DNA of 64,000 nt, taken from assembly GCF_037975245.1 (NCBI RefSeq), contig NC_092569.1, positions 21,783,168-21,847,167 of the forward strand, given 5' to 3'. A model generated the notes under the pieces. It was given only the letters and a program-made list of their open reading frames with translations. It ran no database searches and was not told where the DNA came from. This stretch comes from Apostichopus japonicus (taxonomy: Eukaryota; Echinodermata; Holothuroidea; Aspidochirotida; Stichopodidae). Shown piece by piece: positions 22,401-34,400 of this stretch (position 1 is its first letter; every line of letters begins with the position of its first letter). The position numbers and the translations under genes are program-made.

Positions 22401-25400
22401 AGGTTTTTTTTTAATGAGATAGGGGATTCAGCCTTTATAAACCTGAATGTGTTTATATACAACAGTGTACATTAAATATTATAGTACTGTAGTTTTTTAA
22501 GTTGTTAAAGGTGTTGTCATGTACAGTAAGAACTGTACTGTGGACACTGCACTGGGTGATCTTAGACCTGTAGGTAAACAACACCCAACAGAGGTGGTTA
22601 CAGAGTGTTCATTTTCCTTTCAAATTGTGGATTTCTTTGCTTATAATATTCTTGTTCATAGTTCTTAACACAGCATGATTGGTGTTTTCTACTTGTAAGG
22701 CATACTAGAATATATATTATGATTGAGTGAAACAGAAAGTCACAAAACATTGGTTACCACATGTATGCACAGTTCAGTATACATGCAGTGATAAATACAA
22801 AACAACAGCAGATTGCAGAAGTGAAAGTAACACAATTCAGGGACCCGTGTAAAATGTATCAAAATATGTATACACAGTCTACAGCATTTGCTCCTGTGTA
22901 TGTTGATATACACTACGTACAGTAAAGGAATAATTCATCCAGTATCGCATGGCACAATGCTAGATCTGCAAAATGGTCAAGTTGCTATACCAGTGTTGCA
23001 AAGGTGTATAGCAGTTTTCTACACAGGGACTACAGGTATGGTACATACTGTACTCAGTGTATGTTGATATACACTACGTAGAGTAAGGGTATAATTCATT
23101 TTGTATCACATGGCACAATGCTAGATGCAAAATGGTCAAGTTGCTATACCAGTGTTGCAAAGGTGTATAGCAGTTTTCTACACAGGGACTACAGGTATGG
23201 TACATACTGTACTCAGTGTATGTTGATATACAGTACACTACGTACAGTAAGGGTATAATTCATCCTGTATCGCATTGCAAAATGCGAGGCAAAATGGTCA
23301 AGTCGCTGTACCAGTGTTACAAAGGTGTATAATAATAATAATTAATAATTCTCAGTTCTTATATAGCGCAACTTATAATAAAGTCTCACCGCACTGTACT
23401 TAACCCTGGTCATTGGTAACTTGTCACACCTACAGTACAGTACATACCAAAGTGTGCACAATTCAAACAATCTCTCCTGGGGCACCACAGTTCACCACAG
23501 CCACGTGTCCCCATTGGGACTTCCCATAGGGTGCAGCCACAAACAGGCGCACTCAACTATATTTACAAGTCACCTTGCAAGTCCCCATTTATACACCTGG
23601 GTGAAGAAAGGCAATGGAGATAAAATGCCCAAGGACACAACGCAATGATCTGGCCAGGGCTTGAACTTGTAATCCACTGCCTTAACCACTTGACCACAAC
23701 GCCCCCAGCAGTTTTCTACACAGGGACTACAGGTATGCTACTACATACTCAGTGAAAGAAACAACTTTAGAGCATTTGAGAAAATGCTACACACAAATTT
23801 ATTAACACAATTAAATACCATGTTCATACACAAGTGACACAAAATGAAAAACAAATTCCGATGGCTTAGTTTATAGATCTAGCATATATGTGTGTCATGA
23901 TAAATTAAAATAGCATGTTGGATACAGTTGTTGCTGTGGTTATTATCAAGCAAATGACACACTATATTGTATTCTTACACCTTAAGTACATCTTAGCATT
24001 TCTCTGCTTACTGGGGGGTATGCATACTTTACTGTACATATCTGTGGCCAGAGAAACTTTTAACAATTCATAGCAAATCGTTATTGTGCAAGCTGTCAAT
24101 TTCCGTTGAGTGTGATCAATCATAGGGATTAGTGATATCATAAAATTATAGATACAAAGTTCTACAGAAGAAGGCGGACCACAAAAAGAGAATAAATAAT
24201 TATCCTCAAAATGTAAACTGTCTGTTACATTTGGTAAGAAATTTCATAGACAGTTTTTATTATGTAAAGTATGTTGTACTGTACTTTCTCAGTTTTCCAT
24301 GGTTGGTTTTTTACTGTTTGTACATGATGTTTTGATGACAGTTTTTTAGTCTTTGTGACTGGAGAGAACATACTGTATTAACTTAGAAAGAAGAGCCCCA
24401 CAATGGAATAACAGTACAGTAACAATACAGTATAGTCAAGTGGGGTAAAAAAAAACAATTTACCTAAAGTTTGCTCTAAAAATTGATGAGTAAGAGGTAT
24501 TGTTTTGGTTCCAATGTTCAAGTGTGTGGAGTGGGATTCTCTTAAAGAGAATCTAACAAAAATAACTTTTTTGTAAATGGAAAGTGTCGTTTTTTGCGAA
24601 AAATGTTGTTTTTTTTTACCCCCAAAATTTGCTTAATTCGGGGTAAAAAAAAACAATGCCGGGGTAAAAAAAAAACAATGCTAGAAAACAGTTATTTTCT
24701 TCATGAATGTATCTTAAAATCATGTTTGCATATAATTACATCTAAGTATGAGCTACTACCTTTACATGAAAAAGGAAAAAATGTTGTGAAATTGTCTTAA
24801 TTCGTAATTATGTATGGCTCGTGTCATATGATGCTACACAAATGTGGTGTAATATAGTAGAAACATTAGAGTTGAGCCAATTTCAGTTACTTCTGCCCAA
24901 TTATTTAACATTTTTGACACATGACAGACATGAAAACTATTTGCCTAACCTTTAACATCAACATTATGGAAAAATGTATTCATTCGGGCAAAATAGGGAG
25001 TACATTGTAGCCGGAAAGTACTTGTTTTTTTTTTACCCCATTCGCATCATTTTTTGGGGGTAAAAAAAACAAGGCCCCCCCATGAAGCGTGAATGAAGTT
25101 GGAGTAATTCTACCATGGGGGAGTGTAATATCACTAACTGCTATGCTGTAACTGCTGGAATAATCTCCACATCATATAAGCTGGGTATGCAGGAGAAAGT
25201 TTCGGATATGTTGTACAAACTTCAAATTTTGCTAGTTTAGCATTCGCTTGATTTGATGAAGCGGTGATTGGCAGCGAAGTGACATAGAGTTCCAGAAATT
25301 ATATAATAATAAACTAGACATAAAGGACTATCACCCAAAATAAATTGGAACTTTGGCTAATATTCCCCTTCTATAAAAAGGGGTTGTTTTTTTTTACCCG

Positions 25401-28400
25401 AACTACCCCCTTGTTTTTTTTTACCCCAACTGACTATACTGTAAGTGTTTGTCTTAAATTGTAATTAATCAGGCCTCAAGATTCAAGTTATTTACCTGAA
25501 CAGTACTGGCTACTGTTAATGCCAACTGTGGGTATTCTCTCTTAGCCAGTTCTGTGGAATTTACCGTAATTAACATCACGTTTCACAGAAAACCATGCAT
25601 TATCATCGCAAAAAGTGGTCAGTGATGATGTCGTAAGTAAGGAGGAAGAGGAGGAGGAAGAAGCATATGAAGATGAAGAGGATGATGAGGAAGATGATGA
25701 GGAAGATGATGATGAGGATGATGAAGAGGATGATGATGATGAAGATGAAGCAATGCCACACAGCAGCGGTCATGAAGAGGTATATATAAACTGTAGAGAC
25801 CTGTAATACCACATTCCAAATATGTATATTGCAGAAAAGTCCTGATCATGCAAGTTGCCCATACATCTCAAACTGACTTACTGCATTTTTGTTTGTATTC
25901 TGAGACAATTAGAATTCCCCATGTTATGCACAGTTACTGTAGCATAGATACATTTCTCAAAAGCAGAATGGTGCACACTTTTAAGGCTTGTACATGGGTC
26001 ATTCCATGTCAAATCAACAGATTTTGGATAAGTTTGTAGTTCAATTTCTCCAAAAATCATCACCTTCTTGCATGATTAGAGCACCAAGATAGGACCTTAC
26101 AAAGTCACTTGGCCAGCACGTTACAAACTCTCAAACGGTCATTCATTGGACAGTTTTGAAGCAGTGTGACTTATGCTTTCTTCATGGTGTTATAATCATG
26201 CAAGGAGGGTGGTAAAAATGTTTGAGATGGTCTAGCAATAGCCATCTGTGGTTGACATGGAATGACCGATGAGTCGTGCTGAGTTGAACATTGTAATCCC
26301 CTTGAAGTAATGAGAAAGGTCACAAATGCAGGATGGTAGCAGTTAATACATTGTGTATGGTACTCTGCAATATATAAGTCTGGTATTAGTTATATATGTT
26401 ACAATCACCCTGGCAGAAATCATAATCATTGGATCATAACAACCTGTAGCAAAAGTACCTGGAATCAAGAGTACTTATCTACATACTGTATGTTATGAAA
26501 GGACACTAGCCTGATATTTGGTTGATGTCCATATTAGTAATTAATTCAATGTGTTCAAACCTGCAATGCCCTGTCTGCCATTTAATTATGTTCATGTGCA
26601 TAGTGTTTTTGCATAGGAGGATGGTGTGGGGGAGGGGACATGTGGGGTGGGGGGACATGTGGGGGAATATGTGGGGGCGACATGTGGGGTGAGGGAGAGA
26701 GGCAAGAGGAGTGCTCTTGAGTACATTGCTAAACACAACCAGTTGCTTTCAGCTGTCAGGTACTTTGTTCATTGCAGCCTGGCAGTGACAGCGGCACCAC
26801 AGCCTGTGTGGCCATTGTCAAAGGAAATGAAGTCATAGTGGCCAACATTGGTGATTCACGGTGTGTACTATCCAGGGACGGTGAGGCTGTGGACCTATCG
26901 GTGGATCATAAACCCGAAGATGAGGAAGAACTGCAGAGAATAGAGGAAGCTGGAGGGAAAGTAACTCAAGATGGAAGGGTCAACGGAGGCCTCAATCTCT
27001 CTAGAGCCTTTGGTAAGTTATCAGTACTTTTATCAAGACTACCCATTGAGGCTTTATTAGTACTACCCATTGCCCTGTTATGGGTCTGTATCAGTACTAT
27101 CTAGGCTTTATCAGTACTATCCAGGCTTTATCAGTACTATCCAGACTTTATCAGTACTATCTAGGCTTTATCAGTACTATCTAGGCTTAATCAGTACTAT
27201 CTAGGCTTTATCGGTACTATCTAGGCTTAATCAGTACTATCAAGGCTTTATCAGTACTATCTAGGCTTTATCAGTACTATCTAGGCTTTATCAGTACTAT
27301 CTAGGCTTAATCAGTACTATCTAGGCTTTATCAGTACTATCTAGGCATTGTCAGTACTACCTAGGCTTTATTAGTACTACCCATTGCCCTGTTATGAGTC
27401 TTTATCAGTACTAACCAGGCTTTATTAGTACTACCCATTGCCCTATTATGAGGCTTTATCAGTACTACCCATTGCCCGTAAGTTATGTAATTCATGTTTA
27501 TTCACAGATCTCATTAGCATATAAGTCACATAGTTGTACACCTTGCAAACAGTTGGTTATGGTTAATAGATTTAGTCTACCAGTAGACGCACATGAAGCC
27601 GGACTCCTTAATTCCTCAGGAGCATCTAGGTATGTGGCTTCATTTAATCGCCAACATAGTAAGAGTTACATTGGTAGTCGACAGGATGCAGACCGCTTTA
27701 CATCTTAACAGGTCACAGGATTAGAATTTCAAAATGTTAGCCACTTGATAACATGAGGCAAGTGCCTGAGTGCTTAAAATATCTATTGGCTAAAATCAAG
27801 TTATGTGCATTTTCCTGAAATACATCAAACATCAGACACTGCAGGCTTATAATGGAAGCAGCCCAATAATATTTCCGGGTAATAAGCGGTTCAACTAAAG
27901 GGCTTAGGCTAATATTACATATAAAGAAGTCATGGTTGGTTTGGACTGATGTATTTTACCACACTTATCATGTGTTTATGTTCTTAAAGCAGCATTTTGA
28001 GTTGGGTCGCTTTTTTCCACCTTTTTAAAATGTGGATCGATTTTTTTACATGTATCAATCATAAAACAGCAAACTAAGATACCATTCAAGTTTCACCCTG
28101 CCAAGAGCGTTAATTAGCGAGTAATTAACGATTTATATCGATAACGAGTAAAAGTGTCCTCGACAAAGTTTTCATATCTCCAAATCCACTAGTTTGAATT
28201 CCACCTATCAGTGAATAGTATGTTTATTCATGAGCATTTTGCGTTTAGTCGCCGTTTTCTACTTTTTTTGACATGTCCATCGAGTTTTTTACATACATCA
28301 AATCACAAAACAGCAACTTAAGATATTAGCCAAGGTTTTCCCTGCCAAAAACTTTAATTGGCGAGTATTCCACATACAAAATTAAATCACATTCAGTTCC

Positions 28401-31400
28401 CAAACCCACTAGTTTGAATTCAACCAATCAGAGATGCAGGTTTAGTTATGAGCCGTTGCTAAAAATAGATTCAAGACTTTGCGTTGGGAGTTGTTATGCA
28501 ACTCCCTGGTACAACTGCCATATAGACTGTACACAAATCAAGCGTGGTGTAAATATTACTTATCTGTCAATGACGTTCGTAGTGTTTAAATATTCATATT
28601 ATGGGCGAGGTTTATTGGGTTCCCAACGGAAAATATCTTGGAGAACAACAAAGTGTGAAAGTTGCAATTTTTTCGACTTTTATGCCACCATTTGAAGTAA
28701 AATATAAATAGATAAGCTAGTTATGTATGTCGTTATGGCATAGTGGAGTCAGTGAGGTTGAGAAATATCATAGTCGAGGACGCAAAATGCTGCTTTAATA
28801 TATTGACTTTCAGCAAAAGTGCAAGTGCCCTTTTTTTACTTGCAAATTGTAATTCACTGGCATTTATCCAACAAGTAAGACTGAGTCATGTCATCAATGT
28901 AATTATACTTTGTAGAAATGAGCAAGAACTCATTACTGTAAACTGTGTGTACAGACAATTATATTCACAAATTGAGAAACAAGTTTAAGATAGACAGGGA
29001 TTGATAATCAGTAGTATACAGTATATAAGCTGCTACAATATTCACTTCATACCAACCCACTCATATTTTGCAAAGATAAACATTTATGCTGTTTCCTAGG
29101 TAACAAATTGCACCAAGAGGAGTTATATATAGATCTGACATTGTGCTACAGTTGTTGTAGTTTTTGTCTTGGAATTGATATCATGGTTATAATGTTAGAT
29201 AAATAAAGCAGCAAACTACATACATGTATACAGTACAGTATGTTGGGCGAGCATTTTACAGCCATGTACTGTACTGAGTACAGTTGCAGGCTACCTTAGA
29301 GGTCTATGCTGTTTTTTTGCTCTAGTGTTTTGTTTGTGTGAAACAAGCTGAAATGTTTGTAGTCATATTGTAAAGCAGTTATTGAAAGTTATTTTTTATG
29401 TTTCAGGTACATGTATCATATATGTACATACATGAACACATGTATACATTAATCTCAAGTTACAACATGCGGGTACAGTAACTTTGTAAGCTCATTTGTT
29501 CAAATTTCAAAATCACGACAATTTTTTTTTTTTAAAACATTTCTGGGACATATATATATATATTTGTCTTCTTTGGGAGGGGGAAGGTCATAATTTCTTT
29601 CCTGTTGTTATTGGCTCCATGATTGGACAACCAAACACAAAGATACAAAATAATTAGTGAATGTGCTTAATTCTGCCCTGCGGTTTTTGACCAGGTCCTT
29701 TGTTTAATAGAACGTAATCAGTGACTTTTTTGGTATTTTTGGGATGTTTTTTTTTAAATATTTCTGGGACATACATATTTTTGGAGGGGGGGTCATAATT
29801 TCTCCTGTTGTTATTGACCCCATGAGTGGACAACCAAGCACAAACATGCAAAATAATTAGTGAATGTGCGTAAGTCCACCCTGTGGTTATGTCCTTTGTT
29901 AACACGTCACCAGTGACTTCAACCGGGCGAAACACTGCTCATCTCGAACCTGACCGGACTTCACTCAGCCTGAATCCAAAGTCGTAAGGTTAACTTGTGG
30001 AAGCTCAGCATGTAGTATTTACTTTGCTCCTCGCTTACCTGTCTCCTCACAACCTTAGCACCTCGTTCTACAGTGCCTATAAAGTCCTAGTAAAATAATA
30101 ACAGCAATAATAACAAGTTTAACTTGTGGAATTTCAACATGTAGTATTCCATGATTGGTCAGCTGTGTGTGCAGCAGTTTAGGACTCAAAACTGCCCCCT
30201 CTTAAATTCTCAATGCATGTGTCCAATCACCAGGAAGTAATTTTGCATGTGACCTTAGAAATAGACATGTATCTGTCTTTAATGCAAAACAGTTGTTTTG
30301 TGCACTCATCATTGTGTCTTGATAACTATTTTAAACTACAATGTCCTAGTTGATCTGGGCCGGGATTCACTTCAAATGGCAGTGTCTGTGACCGACTTTA
30401 TATAAATACAGTATGCATGTGTCAATTTGAGAGATATGTACAGTAGAGTGTGTTCTTACAGTTAGTGTTTTTTTCGAGGTTCGTATTCAGGAGGTTCTGT
30501 GACCGTTTCCTGTGGGTTTTGATTTTGCCAGGTGATCACTGCTACAAGACAAATGAAGATTTGCCACCAGAAAAACAGATGATTTGTGCCTTCCCAGATT
30601 TACAGAGAACAACTTTGACTGCTAAAGATGAATTCATGGTAATTGCCTGTGATGGAATATGGTAATTATATACTTTTCTGTGTTTTACTATCTTTCTTTT
30701 TCTCTCTTTATTTTCTTCTATAGATATTTCTTTTCAAATGAAAGCATTTGTGAAGTTTTGTATGTGACAGTTAATTCATCCATGAAGTTATGATATTGTT
30801 GCATAGTAGGCCTATGTCTGTGAGGTGATCAATGGTGTGGGTGAGAGATCATATGATAATCACCACTGTACAGTAGTAGTGTCTGCCAGGTGTAATTTTC
30901 TCCATTGTATAGCACATGCATACTGAAACATGGCATTCGTGCTTCGGTGAACGTGAATTTGAAGTAATTAATATCTGCATAGTACGGTGTAGAAGCTTGC
31001 ATGGTGATAATAAAATCCATGCAAGGCATGAAAGAATCCTCACTGAAGGGCAGACATAGAGATTTTAATAACATATTAATTATTGGGATAGATATATTTA
31101 TGGTTCAGACTCCTATTTTGAGAAGTAAACATTGTGGGTGTGGACGGAAGACCAGATAATTATCAAACAACATTTTGCTGTATAATCTAAAGAATCTGAG
31201 GGGGCTAACATCTGTCGTCAAACCTACGCCTACTTCGTTGCTTTCCTGATAAAAACAGAAATATAAATTCCTTCTACCATCCTGTGTGTTCCGTTTCCAC
31301 TTTTGTTCAATGACTTTTCATTGCAATGCCCCAGATACGCATTATTTTACAAGATATGAGGGCTTTTTTCATCCAAGTTATATGCAAAGCTTAATGGTCG

Positions 31401-34400
31401 GGAAGAATAATTTTTCACTTAGAAAAAGTACTGTACAGTTGTTTTTTTTTTCCCCCAAATCATACATCCAATCTAGTACTGTTCATATTCAGTATAGCAG
31501 ATTACTGTATGTGATTACTGTATTCAAACATGAAAAAACAATGTTAGTTTTCATGACATTAAAGGACTCGATGCTCTCATTGCATGCTTGTTTCCAACAG
31601 CAGACTTCATTAGTAAACATTTCACTTGTTTCAGTATTTTCCAAATTTTAATTGAGTACAACATCTATTGTTCAATTGTTAATTAATCCTGTGAGAGATA
31701 GTTTGACCTTCACCTCACCTTCATCACTCAGTCTGAGTTTGGACTATACAGTGGGTGAATCTTCAGCACTGCAGACATGTGCTGATGTATGTTACACTGT
31801 CTTAATCTATATGATGTTCCTTCATCCTACATTAGGAACGCCATGACTAGTCAAGAAGTCATAGACTTTGTTAAAGAGAGACTCGATGAAGGTGGCAAAG
31901 ATAACTTGTCGGGTATATGTGAAGAGGTAAGTCCTTAATCCCCCCCTCCCCCCTCTTTTTGTGGGGGAAGAATTGAACTGGACCGAATAAACAAAAATGT
32001 ATGGATTTTACAGACAGAGTTGGTATTGATCAATTTACTTCGCTCCTCGCTTACCTGTCTCCTCACAACCTTAGCACCTCGTTCTACAGTACCGCTTTTA
32101 AGTAAATTGGAAAACCGCGCTCTTAATCGCGCTCTGTGCGTTTAAACCGCGCTCTATCTTTTGTTAAAACCCGCATTGAAATGCAGTTAATTGCGGGGAA
32201 CTGTTTATCAGAGCGCAGATTCCGTCGGAAGGCTTCCCTAATTCTATTCACGCCAGCTAAAAGTGTGAAGTTCATTGTTACCGTCAGACGGTCAATGGCT
32301 GTAATCCTACTTAATTCCTTCCAATCCGGTAACAAAAGAATATCGATCGTCGCCGGTAGAAAGAAGACCGAGGGTTTATACTCGGTCAAGGGAAGGGATA
32401 GTGTATAAGCACGTATCTTATACTGTTTAAATTCAACGTACAATACAAATGTTCAAGTGGAAGCAAAACAGTTGGTTTGATGAGTGAAACGTTAGCAAAC
32501 AGAATTCCCGCGATTGCTGCGAACAATAAAAATTGCCGTTTAATATTCAAACAGTTCTCAACGTCAGTTCGGAAATAACAATATTCCTGAAAATTATTCA
32601 GGAATCATGATTTTTCCTAACACAGATTAAGTGAGAAAGCCGAATTGATCATTTCTCGAGGCTAGAACAGTACAGTATAATGTTCTTGCAAGTAATACGG
32701 GCTATTCGCGCACATGTTACATTACGGAACTGAGTTGGTACTCATTTGTATACTGCACTGAGACATTGCACGTTGTCACTGCCCTTGGAATTCTCAAAGT
32801 ATACAGCTTCTCGGGCACTGTTCAAAACAACACTGCAAACGTTTTTGCACGTTCTCATTTAGTATGCATGGGCCGATCCTACCTCTAAGCCTACATCGAA
32901 AGTTACGCCGTATACACCTCGCAAGAAAACCACGATAACCTTAAATGAAAAAACAATATTTTGCACTTAAAGATCTGACTTCCCTCAAAATGCAATGATA
33001 GGGTCTACCCCCAGTACTTCTTGATACATTGAGTTTCCAATTACTAGTCAAAAATATTTTCTGCAAAAAAGTACGATATTTTTCACAAAAGTTGATGATT
33101 AGATAAGTGCTTCCTCACAATCAACGAGCCGCCCCGAATTCGCTCCGCTTACGTAAAACTTCTATATATATTGCACGTGGAAAACCCGAGTTTTTACACA
33201 CAGAATTCCCATTGACATTGGTCACGGAACATAAGTAGGTCATCGACATTCGAACTTGGCAACTTGCCCAAGTTCATTGCACCATGGGAACGACACAAAT
33301 TGTACATGATTGTACATTTTCTGAAAAACGTACGATATTTTTCACAAAAATTGATGATTAGATAAGTGCTTCCTCACAATCAATGAGCCGCCCCGAATTC
33401 GTTCCGCTTACGTAAAACTTCTATATATATTGCACGTGGAAAACCCGAGATTTTACACACAGAATTCCCATTGACATTGGTCACGGAACATAAGTAGGTC
33501 ATCGACATTCGAACTTGGCAACTTGCCCAAGTTCATTGCACCATGGGAACGACACAACAAATTGTACATGATTGTACATTTTCCCGCCAGCTGGACGCCA
33601 AGTTATAACTTTTGGTGTAATATGCAAAGTATGAATGGTAGTGTACTGCGCGGTTAAAACTTAAACTATTGCGACACACACAAATTCTGTGTGTTGTAGA
33701 AGTAACTTTTGTATCAAATGTAAAGTACTGTATGGTAGGCCTACTATAATTTATAAAAGACGGTTTTCCTCAGGGGATAGGGAAAAGGGGTGTTTCGGTG
33801 AACTCGATCTCTTTGTATAATAATTGGATACTTAAAATGACCATGTACATGCAGTTTCTATTTCTCTTTAGTAAGCTCTAATCATCATTTTTATCCTTTG
33901 CGGATCTTTATTGGAATAAATTCGAAATGTATTACTTGACGCCAGTATTTAACGGTAAGCATTTCTTAAATTGTTGACAGAGCTTCAAAATCCATTTTCA
34001 AACAAGTCTGTTAATTTTCATGAAGGTTTTATAAAAAATCGACATACAGCTAGGGAACGAAAGCTGTTCTCTAGTATCCAAATAAAATACATGTTTCTCG
34101 TACTGAGATCTGAAAAAAACGGGCGGCCATTTTTCTTCATTTCATGCGCTGCTACTAGTTTGGAATATGTTCCAACCTTTACAAAATAATTTTTACGGAT
34201 AGTTTAGATTTCTTGTAATCCGAAAAGAAACTCGGGAATCAGGAAAAAAGAAGGCCCATCAATTGCGCGGACGAGAAACATGTTTTGAATTTAACCGGCC
34301 CTGCTTCAAATTTGTTGGGTGGAAATTCTTTTTTCTTTTCATTCTGCTAGAACCAATGGTAATTTATATAAAAAATTCACACAAGAAACGCTTAGTAACA

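Noticed and set aside
25614..25616. Alternative acceptor for PPM1G exon 4
   Set aside because: It is in frame but lacks a pyrimidine tract. TTTCACAG at 25581-25588 is stronger and also in phase.
25603..25849. Minus-strand frames opposite the PPM1G acidic exon
   Set aside because: Low-complexity shadow of the GAA/GAT-rich exon on the plus strand.
33971..34189. Upstream exon for the BEN-like frame
   Set aside because: The frame has no recognised domain and no donor in a phase that I could join convincingly to 34463.
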